DNA of 64,000 nucleotides from Actinacidiphila bryophytorum (GCF_016916835.1 NZ_JAFFIX010000005.1:62001-126000), one strand, 5' to 3'; counted from the first letter of the stretch, positions 17,405 to 30,794 are shown. Made by a program: numbers and translations. Notes: generated from the sequence alone by a model not told the origin.

Positions 17405-18658
17405 ATGGAACACATGACGCTCCTGATCGGAATCGTCATCGCCACCGCACTCGTGTTCGACTTCACGAACGGCTTCCACGACACCGCCAACGCGATGGCC
17501 ACCACCATCTCCACCGGTGCACTCAAACCCAAGACGGCGGTGGCCATGTCCGCCGTGCTCAACCTCGTCGGCGCCTTCCTGTCCGTCGAGGTCGCCAAGA
17601 CGATCTCCGGCGGCATCATCGACGAGTCCGCCGGCATCAAACCCGAGATGATCTTCGCGGCGCTGGTCGGCGCGATCGTCTGGAACATGCTCACCTGGCT
17701 GGCGGGACTGCCCTCCAGCTCCTCGCACGCACTCTTCGGCGGCCTGATCGGCGCCACGCTGGTCGCCGTCGGCCGGCACGGGGTGCACGGCGACGCGGTC
17801 GTCATGAAGGTCCTCATCCCGGCGCTCGCCGCGCCGATCGTGGCGGGCCTGGCCTCCGCGCTCGCCACCCGGCTCAGCTACCGGCTCGACCGCAAGGCCG
17901 ACCCGGAGGCCACCGCCAAGGGCTACCGGGCCGGGCAGATCGCCTCCGCGGGCCTGGTCTCGCTGGCCCACGGCACCAACGACGCGCAGAAGACCATGGG
18001 CGTCATCACCCTCGCGCTGATCACCGGCGGCGTCGTCGCCCCGCACTCCGACCCGCCGCTGTGGGTCATCGTCTCCGCGGGCGCCGCGATCGCCCTGGGC
18101 ACGTACATCGGCGGCTGGCGGATCATCCGCACCATGGGCAAGGGCCTCACCGACATCCAGCCGCAGCAGGGCTTCGCGGCGCAGACCGGTGCCGCCGCCA
18201 CCATCCTGGCCTCCTCCCACCTGGGCTTCGCACTGTCCACCACGCAGGTGTGCTCCGGCTCGGTGATGGGCGCGGGGCTCGGCCGCACCGGCGCCGTCGT
18301 GCGCTGGAGCACCGCAGGGCGGATGGTCGCCGCCTGGGCGCTGACCCTGCCGGCCGCCGGCCTGGTCGCGGCCGGCGCCGCGCTGCTCACCGACCAGGGC
18401 ACCTGGGGCGTCGTCACCGTCGCCGTCGCAGGTCTGGCGATCTGCGCGGCGATCCGCACCGCGGCACGCCGCAAGCCCATCACCCACGCCAACGTCAACG
18501 ACGCGCCCGAGCCCGCGGCCGAGCCGCAGGGCGCCGTCACCGCCGCGATCGCCGCGGTCATCCCGCCGCCGGCCGGCACCGTACCGGCGGCGCCTGCCGC
18601 CCCGGTCGCGACGGCCGCACCGGCAGGACCCACCGCACCGTCCACCGCGACCGCCTGA
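17405..18658 (+). CDS. pitH2: PiT-family inorganic phosphate transporter
   Basis: The 417-aa protein starts at ATG 17405. Ten or so hydrophobic helices carry both PiT signatures: DFTNGFHDTANAMATT near the N-terminus and LAHGTNDAQKTMGVI in the middle. A ~55-residue Ala/Pro-rich tail ends in the cytoplasm. It moves metal-phosphate or phosphate with protons at low affinity. Location directly before a small membrane gene and the B12-controlled cob operon is the same as for pitH2 of S. coelicolor (SCO1845), hence the symbol. The upstream PHO-box-like repeats suggest PhoP control. Confidence 0.88.
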   Translation: MEHMTLLIGIVIATALVFDFTNGFHDTANAMATTISTGALKPKTAVAMSAVLNLVGAFLSVEVAKTISGGIIDESAGIKPEMIFAALVGAIVWNMLTWLAGLPSSSSHALFGGLIGATLVAVGRHGVHGDAVVMKVLIPALAAPIVAGLASALATRLSYRLDRKADPEATAKGYRAGQIASAGLVSLAHGTNDAQKTMGVITLALITGGVVAPHSDPPLWVIVSAGAAIALGTYIGGWRIIRTMGKGLTDIQPQQGFAAQTGAAATILASSHLGFALSTTQVCSGSVMGAGLGRTGAVVRWSTAGRMVAAWALTLPAAGLVAAGAALLTDQGTWGVVTVAVAGLAICAAIRTAARRKPITHANVNDAPEPAAEPQGAVTAAIAAVIPPPAGTVPAAPAAPVATAAPAGPTAPSTATA

Positions 18659-18678
18659 GCACCCGGAGGAGTCCCGTT

Positions 18679-18879
18679 ATGAGCATCGACTGGCACGCCC
18701 TCTGGTCCGTCCTGGCCGTCACGCTGCTGTCCACCGTCGGCCTGGTCGGCGTCTTCACCCTCGGCGTCGTAGGCCTGTCCCGGCCCGGCGCGACCGCCGC
18801 CCGCGGCGGTGCGTACGTCTGCTTCGCCGCGTGCGCGGCAGCCGTCGCGTGGGGCATCTGGCTCATCGTCGCGAAGTAA
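18679..18879 (+). CDS. small two-helix membrane protein downstream of the phosphate transporter
   Basis: The 66-aa protein starts at ATG 18679 behind CGGAGGAG, 20 bases after the transporter stop. Two hydrophobic helices (about residues 8-30 and 42-64) are joined by a short Arg/Ala-Gly turn. It corresponds in place and size to the small gene between pitH2 and cobD in S. coelicolor (SCO1846). It may modulate the transporter, since the two form an operon ended by the hairpin at 18881. Function unknown. Confidence 0.75.
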   Translation: MSIDWHALWSVLAVTLLSTVGLVGVFTLGVVGLSRPGATAARGGAYVCFAACAAAVAWGIWLIVAK

Positions 18880-18880
18880 C

Positions 18881-18940
18881 TGCCCCGCAGGCGGCGGGGT
18901 GTGGACCTCACCACACTCCGTCGCCGCAGGTCAAGGGGCA
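18881..18940 (+). terminator. hairpin terminator ending the phosphate-transport operon
   Basis: TGCCCC at 18881 and GGGGCA at 18935-18940 pair at the base. The inner stem GGGGTGTGG (18897-18905) pairs with CCACACTCC (18911-18919), with one G-U pair, around ACCTC. It separates the transport genes from the cobalamin leader. Confidence 0.6.
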
Positions 18941-18970
18941 GTTGACGACATCACGCGCACGTGGTGGACT

Positions 18971-19135
18971 GCGGGTGCCATACGGCGGCAGGAGAGGAAG
19001 TCCGGTGCGAATCCGGCGCGGTCCCGCCACTGTCACCGGGGAGTGCACTCCCAACCCGTACGTCACGGCCGGCTCGCCGGTTGGAAGACCGGGAGTGCGT
19101 AGATCCGGGAGCCAGGAGACTCTCACCGCCGGTCA
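18971..19135 (+). promoter_or_regulatory. cobalamin (AdoCbl) riboswitch
   Basis: The conserved elements occur in order and spacing: GAAGTCCGGTGCGAATCCGG around 18997-19016, GCCACTGT at 19026-19033, GGAAGACCGGGAG at 19083-19095, and the B12 box GCCAGGAGAC at 19111-19120. It lies ~40-120 bases ahead of the first corrinoid genes. Binding of adenosylcobalamin should lower expression of the downstream operon. In this position control of translation is most likely, through the GAGGA site at ~19162-19166. The exact 5' and 3' limits are my estimate. Confidence 0.93.
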
Positions 19136-19175
19136 CGTCGAACCAGGGCGCGGACCCTGAGTGAGGACTCCTGCC

Positions 19176-19250
19176 ATGCCCGGCGCCATCCACGAACCCC
19201 CCGGCACGTGTTCCTGTACCCCGTCCTCTCGGAGGGTGACGGCGGTCTGA
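19176..19250 (+). CDS. candidate 24-aa leader peptide between riboswitch and cobD
   Basis: ATG 19176 has GAGGA about 9 bases upstream and opens a 25-codon frame ending in TGA at 19248-19250. The peptide begins MPGAIHEPP and contains CSC and a double Arg. The cobD ATG follows 4 bases after the stop and has no convincing ribosome site of its own. So cobD may be translated by ribosomes that finish this frame. The riboswitch would then act on the leader's site. The peptide itself probably has no function. No conservation data were available, so this remains a candidate. Confidence 0.45.
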   Translation: MPGAIHEPPGTCSCTPSSRRVTAV

Positions 19251-19254
19251 GCTG

Positions 19255-20412
19255 ATGCGTGCCGATCGCGTATACGCGTACGGCGCCGCGCTCGGCTTCC
19301 TCGGCGACCTCCTCGCGGGCGACCCCCGCCGCGGCCACCCGGTCGCGGCCTTCGGGCGCGCGGCGGGGGCGCTGGAAACCCGGATGTGGCGTAACGACCG
19401 GCTCAGCGGCGCGGCCTACGCCGCGCTGTGCGCCGGTGCCGTGACCGGTGCCGCCGCGCTCGCCGGGCGGGCGGTGCGGCCGAGCGCCGCGCTGTCCGCC
19501 GGGCTGACCGCGGCCTGCACCTGGTCGGTGCTCGGCGGTACGTCGCTGGCCCGGGAGGCCCGGGCCGTCGCGGCGGCGCTGGACGCCGGGGACATCGAGG
19601 CCGCCAGGGCCAGGCTGCCGCACCTGTGCGGGCGCGACCCGCAGCACCTGGACGCCGACCAGATCGCCAGGGCGGTGGTGGAGTCCGTCGCCGAGAACAC
19701 CTCCGACGCGGTCGTCGGCGCCCTGGTGTGGGGCGCCGCCCTCGGGCTGCCCGGGCTCGCCGGGTTCCGGGCCGTCAACACGCTCGACGCGATGGTCGGG
19801 CACCGCTCGCCGCGCCACCTGCGCTTCGGGTGGGCGGCGGCCCGGCTCGACGACGCCGCAGGCTGGCCCGGCGCCCGCCTGACCGCCACGCTCGCGGCCC
19901 TGGCCTCCGCGCACCCGCTGGACGCCCTGCGCACATGGCACCGCGACGCCGCCGCCCACCCGAGCCCCAACGCGGGCCCCGTCGAAGCCGCCTTCGCCGG
20001 CGCCCTCCGGCTGCGCCTGGGCGGCACCCTGTCCTACGCGGGCCGCACCGAGCACCGCCCCCTGCTGGGCGCCCACTACCCCGCCCCGACCCCCGCCGAC
20101 ATCCCCCGCGCGATCACCCTCTCCCGCCGCGTCTCCGCCTTGGCGCTGGCGCTGAGCCTGATCCCTGCTCTCCTCCCCCGGGGTGACCACCCCGCCCCCC
20201 GGCCGGTCCTGCACCGCAGGACTGCACTCCTGCGCTTCCCGCCGCTGCGGCGGAAAGAATTTCCCCTCCCCCGCCCCGCGAGCGCAGCCCGCGAAGCCGC
20301 CGACCGCAGGTCGGCCTTCTTTCCGCCGCGACGGCGGGAAGCGACGCGGCGCGGGCCGGCGGTGCCGAACGTGCCGCATCCCCCGTTCCGAACCCGCCGG
20401 GAGGCGCCGTGA
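19255..20412 (+). CDS. cobD: adenosylcobinamide-phosphate synthase CobD/CbiB, with repeat-derived tail
   Basis: CobD joins the aminopropanol (phosphate) arm to adenosylcobyric acid; it is an inner-membrane enzyme. The first ~305 residues have the family blocks [22 protein letters not shown], listed here as residues ~13-34, then [33 protein letters not shown] and AHPLDALR. Several Ala-rich membrane helices fit. The family ends at about this length. Here ~80 further residues follow, Arg/Pro-rich and encoded by dispersed repeat DNA (TTCCCGCCGCTGCGGCGGAA and a similar unit). No in-frame start with a ribosome site lies upstream. Its stop overlaps the cobQ GTG by 4 bases. Confidence 0.88.
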   Translation: MRADRVYAYGAALGFLGDLLAGDPRRGHPVAAFGRAAGALETRMWRNDRLSGAAYAALCAGAVTGAAALAGRAVRPSAALSAGLTAACTWSVLGGTSLAREARAVAAALDAGDIEAARARLPHLCGRDPQHLDADQIARAVVESVAENTSDAVVGALVWGAALGLPGLAGFRAVNTLDAMVGHRSPRHLRFGWAAARLDDAAGWPGARLTATLAALASAHPLDALRTWHRDAAAHPSPNAGPVEAAFAGALRLRLGGTLSYAGRTEHRPLLGAHYPAPTPADIPRAITLSRRVSALALALSLIPALLPRGDHPAPRPVLHRRTALLRFPPLRRKEFPLPRPASAAREAADRRSAFFPPRRREATRRGPAVPNVPHPPFRTRREAP

Positions 20413-21892
20413 GAGGGCTCATGATCGCCGGGACGGCCTCCGACGCCGGCAAGAGCGTCGTCACCGCGGGGGTGTGCCGCTTCCTGGTACGCCGCGGTGT
20501 GCGGGTCGCCCCGTTCAAGGGGCAGAACATGTCGCTCAACTCGTACGTGACCCGGGAGGGCGCCGAGATCGGGCGGGCGCAGGCCATGCAGGCGCAGGCC
20601 GCCCGCGTGGAGCCGTCGGCGCTGATGAACCCGGTGCTGCTCAAACCGGGCAGCGACCGCAGCAGCCAGGTCGTGCTGCTGGGCAGACCCGTCGGCGAGA
20701 TGTCCGCGCGCGGGTACCACGGCGGCAGGCAGGGCGAGTTGCTGGACGTCGTCGCGGACTGCCTTGCCGAGCTGGGGCGTTCGTACGACGCGGTGATCTG
20801 CGAGGGCGCGGGAAGCCCCGCCGAGATCAACCTGCGGCGCACCGACATCGTCAACATGGGCCTGGCCCGCCGCGCCGGCATCCCGGCCCTGGTCGTGGGC
20901 GACATCGACCGCGGCGGCGTCTTCGCGTCCTTCTTCGGCACGACGGCCCTGCTCGCCCCCGAGGACCAGGCGCTGGTCGCCGGCTACGTCGTCAACAAAT
21001 TCCGCGGCGACGTGAGCCTGCTGGAACCGGGCCTCGCCATGCTGCTGAAGCTCACCGGCCGCCCCACGCTGGGCGTCCTGCCGTACGCCCGCGGCCTCGG
21101 CATCGACGAGGAGGACGGCCTGCGGGTCAGGGAGTCGCGGGCGGGCGAGCCGTACGGGCAGGAGACCCTGCGGGTCGCGGTCGTCGCGCTCCCGCTGATG
21201 TCGAACTTCACCGACCTCGACGCGCTCGCCGCCGAGCCCGGCGTGAGCGTCCGCTTCACCGACCGGGCCGAGGACGTCGCCGACGCCGACCTCGTGGTGC
21301 TGCCCGGCACCCGCGGCACCGTTAAGGCGCTGGAGTGGATGCGCGCCCAGGGCCTGGCGGCGGCGGTGGAGCGCCGCGCGGCGCAGGGCCGCCCGGTGCT
21401 GGGGATCTGCGGCGGCTTCCAGATCCTGGCCGAGCGCATCGAGGACGACGTCGAGTCCCGCGCCGGCACGGTGCCGGGTCTGGGTCTGCTGCCCGCCCGT
21501 ATCCGCTTCGCCGCCGCCAAGACGCTGGCCAGGCCCGCGGGTCGGGAGTACGGCGAGCACGTCGAGGGCTACGAGATCCACCACGGCGTCGCCGAACTCC
21601 TCGGCGGCGAGGAGGACTTCCTCGACGGCAGCCGCGTCGGCGCGGTGTGGGGCACCCACTGGCACGGCTCGCTGGAGAGCGACGGCTTCCGCCGCGCGTT
21701 CCTGCGCCGGGTCGCCGCCGCGGCGGGCCGCCGCTTCGTGCCCGCGCCGGACACGGACTTCGGCGCGCTGCGCGAGGCGCAGCTCGACCGGCTCGGCGAC
21801 CTGGTCGAGGAGCACATGGACACCGCCGCGCTGCTGCGGCTCATCGAGGACGGCGCACCCGCCGGACTCCCCTTCGTCCCACCGGGGGCACC

Positions 21893-21896
<4 letters not shown>
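20409..21896 (+). CDS. cobQ: cobyric acid synthase (glutamine-hydrolysing)
   Basis: The 495-aa protein starts at GTG 20409 behind GGGAGG and overlaps cobD by 4 bases. It amidates carboxylates b, d, e and g of adenosylcobyrinic a,c-diamide using glutamine and ATP. The N-terminal dethiobiotin-synthetase-like domain shows GTASDAGKS near residues 8-16, [11 protein letters not shown] and [12 protein letters not shown]. The C-terminal glutamine amidotransferase domain has nucleophile Cys334 in LGICGGFQ and histidines in GTHWHGS. Length and motifs are complete. Confidence 0.95.
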
Positions 21897-25591
<3,695 letters not shown>

Positions 25592-25952
25592 CCCCACCTC
25601 ATTCGCCGGAAGGGCTGGATTTGCTCGGCTCCTGCGTCCACTCCCCAGCGCGTCCTCAAACGCCGGACGGGCTGATCTTGCACGCCTCACGCGTCCACCT
25701 GGCAGACGTCCATCCCCCTTGCGGGCAATCGTCCCGCGCGACTGGGAGCCGCCGCGCAGAGCGAACAGGTTGTGGGCCATCGTTCCGCACGGCTGGGGGT
25801 CCCCCCGTCGAAGGTAGGGGGCGGGGGGGCACCGGCCTGCGGACGGCGACGGCGGGACGGGCCGCGGCGGGGTGCCGGGCGGAGGGGGGCGCTGGCCCGC
25901 AGGCGGTCGGGGCGGGGCACACCGCCGCGGGGTGCCGGGGGGAGTGGGGCGC
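25592..25952. repeat. repeat-filled gap between cobN and the chelatase AAA+/VWA gene
   Basis: This is the only large gap in the operon. CAAACGCCGGACGGGCTGAT at 25658-25677 is a dispersed Streptomyces-type repeat. A weaker copy (CGCCGGAAGGGCTGGATTT) lies near 25605-25623, and an inverted copy sits inside cobB (29427-29451). The right half is a run of G-rich near-repeats (GGGTGCCGGGCGGAG, GGGGTGCCGGGGGGAG) leading into the next ribosome site. An open frame crosses it but has no start signal or recognisable protein. Confidence 0.6.
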
Positions 25953-28031
25953 GTGACGTATCCGTTCAGTGCGCTGGTCGGGCAGGACGACCTGCGCCTG
26001 GCCCTCGTGCTCAACGCGGTCTCCCCCGCCGTGGGCGGCGTGCTCGTCCGGGGCGAGAAGGGGACCGCCAAGTCCACAGCGGTGCGCGCGGTCGCCGCCC
26101 TGCTCCCGGACGTCGGCGTCATCCCCGGGTGCAGGTTCTCCTGCGAGCCCGGGTCCGCCGACCCGCAGTGCCCGGACGGCCCGCACCCCGCCGAGGGCGG
26201 CGGGGCGTCGCAACGCCCCGCCCGCCTGGTCGAGTTGCCCGTCGGCGCCTCGGAGGACCGGCTCGTCGGCGCCCTCGACATCGAGCGTGCCCTCGCCGAG
26301 GGTGTGAAGGCCTTCGAGCCGGGCCTGCTAGCGGCGGCGCACCGCGGCGTGCTGTACGTCGACGAGGTCAACCTCCTCCACGACCACCTGGTGGACCTGC
26401 TGCTGGACGCCGCGGCGATGGGCGCCAGCTACGTCGAGCGGGAGGGCGTGTCCGTACGGCACGCGGCCCGTTTCCTGCTGGTCGGCACGATGAACCCCGA
26501 AGAGGGCGAGCTGCGCCCGCAGTTGCTCGACCGCTTCGGCCTGACCGTCGAGGTCGCGGCGTCCCGCGAGACCGACGAGCGCGTCGAGGTGGTGCGCAGG
26601 CGGCTGGCCTACGACGCCGACCCTGCCGCCTTCGCGGCCCGCTGGGCGCCGCAGGAGCAGCAGGTGCGGACGCGGATCGCCGAGGCCCGCGCCCTGCTGC
26701 CCGAGGTGCGGCTGGGCGACGCGGCGCTGCGGCAGATCGCCGCGACCTGCGCGGCCTTCGAGGTCGACGGCATGCGCGCCGACATCGTGATGGCCCGCAC
26801 CGCGACCGCGCTGGCCGCATGGGCGGGCCGCACGGTCGTCCTGGCCGAGGACGTACGGCAGGCGGCCCTGCTCGCGCTGCCGCACCGGCGCCGCCGCAAT
26901 CCCTTCGACGCGCCGGGACTTGACGAGGACAAGCTGGACGAGACGCTGGAACGCGCCAGGTCGGAGGCCGAGTCCGCGTCGGAGCCGGGCGCGAACTCGG
27001 ACTCGGACTCGGACTCGGGCGAGGACGACCCGGACCCGGACGGCGACGGCGGTCCCGGCGGCGACGGCCCGGACGGCCCCGACGACGACGGCGGTGGCGG
27101 TGCGCCGCAGCCGCAGGACTCCCCCGCGGACCCGGGCGCGGGCGCGGAGCCGGCCCAGGGCCAGGGCCACGACCGGACCGCGGCACCCGGCGGCGCACCG
27201 CATGAGCAGCCCGCGGCGCCCGCCGCGGAACCGTTCACGGCACGGACGCTCACGGTGCCGGGCCTCGGAGAGGGCGCGGCAGGACGGCGTTCGCGGGCAC
27301 GGACGGCCCAGGGGCGTACGACCGGCGCCCGCCGCCCGGAAGGCGCCCTGGGGCGGCTGCACTTGGCGGCGACCGTGCAGGCCGCGGCACCGTACCAGCG
27401 GGCAAGGGGCCGCAGCGGCCCCGGACTTGTGCTGCGCAGGGACGACCTGCGGGAGGCCGTGCGCGAGGGCCGCGAGAGCAACCTCGTGCTCTTCGTGGTC
27501 GACGCGTCCGGCTCGATGGCCGCCCGGCAGCGCATGTCGGCGGTGAAGGGCGCGGTGCTGTCGCTGCTGCTCGACGCCTACCAGCGGCGCGACAAGGTCG
27601 GCCTGGTCACCTTCCGCGGCACCGGCGCCGAGGTGGCACTGCCGCCCACGTCCTCGGTGGACGCGGGCGCCGCCCGCCTGGAGAAGCTGCCGACGGGCGG
27701 CCGTACCCCGCTGGCCGCGGGCCTGCTCAAGGCGCACGAGGTGCTGCGGGTCGAACGGCTGCGCGACCCGTCGCGGCGGCCCCTGCTGGTCGTCGTGACC
27801 GACGGCCGGGCCACCGGCGGCCCCGACCCGGTGGCGCTGGGCGCCCGCGCGGCCCGGCTGCTGGCCGCGTCGGGCACGGCCGCGGTGGTCGTGGACTGCG
27901 AGACCGGACCGGTACGCCTGGGCCTGGCCGGGGCGCTCGCCGCCGACCTGGGCGCGGTGGCGGTCACGCTCGGCGAACTGCGGGCCGACACGGTCTCCGC
28001 ACTCGTCAAGGACGTCAGGAGGGCCGCGTAA
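25953..28031 (+). CDS. cobaltochelatase AAA+/VWA subunit (fused ChlI-ChlD type)
   Basis: The 692-aa protein starts at GTG 25953 behind GGGGGGAG. An open frame extends 27 codons upstream but only through repeat DNA. Residues ~1-330 are an AAA+ ATPase like magnesium-chelatase BchI/ChlI: YPFSALVGQDDLRLAL, Walker A GEKGTAKST (~34-42), YVDEVNLL and GTMNPEEGELRPQLLDRF. Residues ~345-430 are a Ser/Asp/Pro/Gly-rich acidic linker. A von Willebrand A domain follows with MIDAS DASGSMA at ~517 and TDGRATGG. It would energise CobN in place of CobS/CobT. Confidence 0.9.
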   Translation: MTYPFSALVGQDDLRLALVLNAVSPAVGGVLVRGEKGTAKSTAVRAVAALLPDVGVIPGCRFSCEPGSADPQCPDGPHPAEGGGASQRPARLVELPVGASEDRLVGALDIERALAEGVKAFEPGLLAAAHRGVLYVDEVNLLHDHLVDLLLDAAAMGASYVEREGVSVRHAARFLLVGTMNPEEGELRPQLLDRFGLTVEVAASRETDERVEVVRRRLAYDADPAAFAARWAPQEQQVRTRIAEARALLPEVRLGDAALRQIAATCAAFEVDGMRADIVMARTATALAAWAGRTVVLAEDVRQAALLALPHRRRRNPFDAPGLDEDKLDETLERARSEAESASEPGANSDSDSDSGEDDPDPDGDGGPGGDGPDGPDDDGGGGAPQPQDSPADPGAGAEPAQGQGHDRTAAPGGAPHEQPAAPAAEPFTARTLTVPGLGEGAAGRRSRARTAQGRTTGARRPEGALGRLHLAATVQAAAPYQRARGRSGPGLVLRRDDLREAVREGRESNLVLFVVDASGSMAARQRMSAVKGAVLSLLLDAYQRRDKVGLVTFRGTGAEVALPPTSSVDAGAARLEKLPTGGRTPLAAGLLKAHEVLRVERLRDPSRRPLLVVVTDGRATGGPDPVALGARAARLLAASGTAAVVVDCETGPVRLGLAGALAADLGAVAVTLGELRADTVSALVKDVRRAA

Positions 28032-28627
28032 TGCCGCAGGGACAGCCGAGTGTCGTACCCGATGACGGTCTGACGACCCGTCAGCGGCGCAACCGGCCGC
28101 TGACGATCGTGCACACCGGCGTCGGCAAGGGCAAGTCGACGGCAGCCTTCGGGCTCGCGCTGCGCGCATGGAATCAGGGCTGGCCGGTCGGGGTGTTCCA
28201 GTTCGTGAAGTCCGCGAAGTGGAAGGTCGGCGAGGAGCGGGCGCTGCGCGTGCTCGGCGCCTCCGGCGAGGGCGGCACCGTGGCCTGGCACAAGATGGGC
28301 GAGGGCTGGTCGTGGGTGCAGCGCTCCCCCGAGACCAGCGAGGAGGCCGCCCGCGAGGGCTGGGAGCAGGTCAAGCGGGACCTCGCCGCGCAGACGTACC
28401 GGCTGTACGTGCTGGACGAGTTCGCGTACCCCATGCACTGGGGGTGGGTCGACACCACCGAGGTCGTGGCGGTCCTGCGGGACCGCCCCGGCACCCAGCA
28501 CGTCGTGATCACCGGCCGCAACGCGCCGCCCGCGCTGGTCGACGCCGCCGACCTCGTCACCGACATGTCCAAGGTCAAACACCCCATGGACACCGGGCAG
28601 AAGGGGCAGAGGGGCATCGAGTGGTAG
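28031..28627 (+). CDS. cobO: cob(I)yrinic acid a,c-diamide adenosyltransferase
   Basis: The 198-aa CobO/BtuR-type enzyme moves the adenosyl group of ATP onto Co(I). P-loop GVGKGKSTA lies at residues 30-38, and the family blocks VGVFQFVKSAKWKVGE, LDEFAYPMHWGWVD and VITGRNAPP follow. The last block, DMSKVKHPMDTGQKGQRGIE, is the conserved C-terminus. Its ATG overlaps the chelatase stop by one base (TAATG), so the two are coupled. Confidence 0.95.
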   Translation: MPQGQPSVVPDDGLTTRQRRNRPLTIVHTGVGKGKSTAAFGLALRAWNQGWPVGVFQFVKSAKWKVGEERALRVLGASGEGGTVAWHKMGEGWSWVQRSPETSEEAAREGWEQVKRDLAAQTYRLYVLDEFAYPMHWGWVDTTEVVAVLRDRPGTQHVVITGRNAPPALVDAADLVTDMSKVKHPMDTGQKGQRGIEW

Positions 28628-30081
28628 CCCGCCTCGTCATCGCCGCGCCCGCCTCGGGCAGCGGCAAGACCACGGTCGCGACGGGCCTGATGGCCGCGTT
28701 CGCGGACGCGGGCCTTGCCGTGTCCGGGCACAAGGTCGGCCCCGACTACATCGACCCCGGCTACCACGCCCTGGCCACCGGGCGGCCCGGCCGCAACCTC
28801 GACCCCTACCTGTGCGGGCCGCAGCGCATCGCCCCGCTCTTCCTGCACGGGGCCGCCGGGTGCGGACTGGCCGTCGTGGAAGGGGTGATGGGCCTCTTCG
28901 ACGGTGCCTCAGGGCACGGCGAACTTGCCTCGACGGCCCAGGTCGCCACATTGCTGCGGGCGCCGGTGGTGCTGGTCGTCGACGCGTCCGCGCAGGCGCG
29001 GTCGGTCGCCGCGCTCGTGCACGGGTTCGCGTCCTTCGACCCGCGGGTGCGGGTGGGCGGGGTCGTCCTCAACAAGGTCGGCTCCGCGCGGCACGAGGAC
29101 GTCCTGCGGGGCGCGCTCGACGAAGTGGGGGTGCCGTGTCTCGGCGTCCTCCGGCGGGGGGACGACCTCGTGGTGCCGTCCCGGCACCTCGGGCTCGTGC
29201 CGGCCGCTGAGCGCCTAGCCGCTGCGCGTCATTTCGTCCGCGCCGCGGCCGCCCGCGTCCGCACCGCCTGCGACCTCCCCGCCCTCCTCTCCCTGGCCCG
29301 CACGGCCCCACCCCTCCAGGAGCCCCCCTGGAACCCGGCATCAGAACTGGCCTCCGGCGGTCTCCCCCACCCCGCCCCTTCCCGTATCCGGGGCTCCGCC
29401 CCGGACCCCGGTCCTCGGCAGCAAACCCAGCCCGTCCGGCGTTTGCGGACGCGCCGGGGGGTGGACGCGGGGGCCGCGGGGCCGGTGGTAGCCGTCGCGG
29501 CGGGGGCCGCGTTCACGTTCCGGTACGCCGAGAACATGGAACTGCTCACCGCCGCCGGCGCGCAGGTCGTGGAGTTCGACCCGCTCAGGGACGAGTCCCT
29601 GCCGGAAGGCACGAGCGGCCTCATCCTCGGCGGCGGGTTCCCCGAACTGCACGCGGCGGAGCTGTCCGCCAACTCCGCCCTCCGCGAGGAGATAAGGACC
29701 CTCGACGCCCCCGTCGCAGCGGAATGCGCAGGCCTGCTCTACCTGTCCCGCGCCCTCGACGGCGAGTCGATGTGCGGGCGCCTGCCGGTGACGGCGACCA
29801 TGACCGGCCGCCTGACCCTCGGCTACCGCGAGGCCGTCGCGCTGAGCGACAGCCCGCTGGCCGCGCAGGGCACCCGCCTGCGCGGGCACGAGTTCCACCG
29901 CACCGCGGTGGACCCGGCGCGGGGCGCCGCGCCCGCGTGGGGCTTCACGCACCCGGAGCGCCGTACGGAGGGCTTCACCGACGGCTCCGTGCACGCCTCG
30001 TACCTGCATCTGCACTGGGCCGCCGAGCCGTCGCTCGCGACCCGTTTCGTCGAGAGGTGTGCCGCATGGACCTGTGTCTGA
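28621..30081 (+). CDS. cobB: cobyrinic/hydrogenobyrinic acid a,c-diamide synthase CobB, with inserted linker
   Basis: The 486-aa protein starts at GTG 28621 (GAGGGG upstream) and overlaps cobO by 7 bases. It amidates carboxylates a and c with glutamine and ATP. The ATPase domain has APASGSGKTTVA (residues ~9-20), HKVGPDYIDPGYH and EGVMGLFDG. The amidotransferase domain carries FRYAENMELL, GGGFPELHA and Cys369 in AAECAGLLYL. Between them residues ~238-281 are Pro/Arg/Gly-rich and come from a dispersed repeat that also occurs at 25658. The reading frame is kept, so the enzyme should still be made. Confidence 0.93.
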   Translation: MVARLVIAAPASGSGKTTVATGLMAAFADAGLAVSGHKVGPDYIDPGYHALATGRPGRNLDPYLCGPQRIAPLFLHGAAGCGLAVVEGVMGLFDGASGHGELASTAQVATLLRAPVVLVVDASAQARSVAALVHGFASFDPRVRVGGVVLNKVGSARHEDVLRGALDEVGVPCLGVLRRGDDLVVPSRHLGLVPAAERLAAARHFVRAAAARVRTACDLPALLSLARTAPPLQEPPWNPASELASGGLPHPAPSRIRGSAPDPGPRQQTQPVRRLRTRRGVDAGAAGPVVAVAAGAAFTFRYAENMELLTAAGAQVVEFDPLRDESLPEGTSGLILGGGFPELHAAELSANSALREEIRTLDAPVAAECAGLLYLSRALDGESMCGRLPVTATMTGRLTLGYREAVALSDSPLAAQGTRLRGHEFHRTAVDPARGAAPAWGFTHPERRTEGFTDGSVHASYLHLHWAAEPSLATRFVERCAAWTCV

Positions 30082-30794
30082 CCGGGGTCGGGGTCGGCCC
30101 CGGCGATCCCGAGCTGGTGACGGTGAAGGGCGTGAACGCGCTGCGCGCCGCGGGCGCGGTGGTGGTGCCGGTGATGGACACCGGCGAGACGGGCAGGGCC
30201 GAGGCGACCGTACGCCACTACGTCGCCGCGGACCGCATCGTCCGCGTCGTCTTCGCGCTGAACGAGCGCTCCGACCGCGCCCGCCGCGAGGCGGCCTGGG
30301 ACGCTGCGGGTGCGCGGGTGGCCGAACTCCTGCGCACCCACCGCTCCGTGGCGTTCGCGACGATCGGCGACCCGAACGTGTACTCGACGTTCACGTATCT
30401 CGCCCACACCGTCGGCGAGTTGCTGCCGGGCCTGGCCGTCGAGACGGTGCCGGGCATCACCGCGATGCAGGACCTGGCGGCCCGCAGCGGCGCCGTACTG
30501 ACCGAGGGCACCGAGCCGTTGACGCTGGTGCCGGTGACGGCGGGGGCCGCGGTGCTCAAGACGGCGCTGGAAGGCCCCGGCACGGTCGTGGCGTACAAGT
30601 TCGGGCGGCTGGCGGCCGAGGTGGCCGCCGCACTGGCGGCGACCGGCAGGACCGGGGGCGCGGTGTGGGGCAGCGCGCTGGGTCTGCCGGACGAGTCGAT
30701 CCGGCCCGCTGCGGAGCTGCTGGACGGCCCGCTGCCGTATCTGTCGACGCTGATCGCGCCCGCACGGCGCGAGGGCAGGGGAGGAAAGCTGTGA
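30066..30794 (+). CDS. cobI: precorrin-2 C20-methyltransferase
   Basis: The 242-aa enzyme starts at ATG 30066, inside the last 16 bases of cobB. It is a tetrapyrrole methylase: GVGVGPGDPELVTVKGV at residues 6-22, FATIGDPNVYSTF in the middle, and ETVPGITAMQDLAA. These blocks fit CobI/CbiL, which add the C20 methyl group from SAM to precorrin-2. Length is normal for the family. Confidence 0.93.
   Translation: MDLCLTGVGVGPGDPELVTVKGVNALRAAGAVVVPVMDTGETGRAEATVRHYVAADRIVRVVFALNERSDRARREAAWDAAGARVAELLRTHRSVAFATIGDPNVYSTFTYLAHTVGELLPGLAVETVPGITAMQDLAARSGAVLTEGTEPLTLVPVTAGAAVLKTALEGPGTVVAYKFGRLAAEVAAALAATGRTGGAVWGSALGLPDESIRPAAELLDGPLPYLSTLIAPARREGRGGKL

Noticed and set aside
25592..25952. Possible extra gene or N-terminal extension of the chelatase subunit
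   Set aside because: The sequence is repeat-derived, and a good GGGGGAG site sits right before GTG 25953 where family similarity begins.
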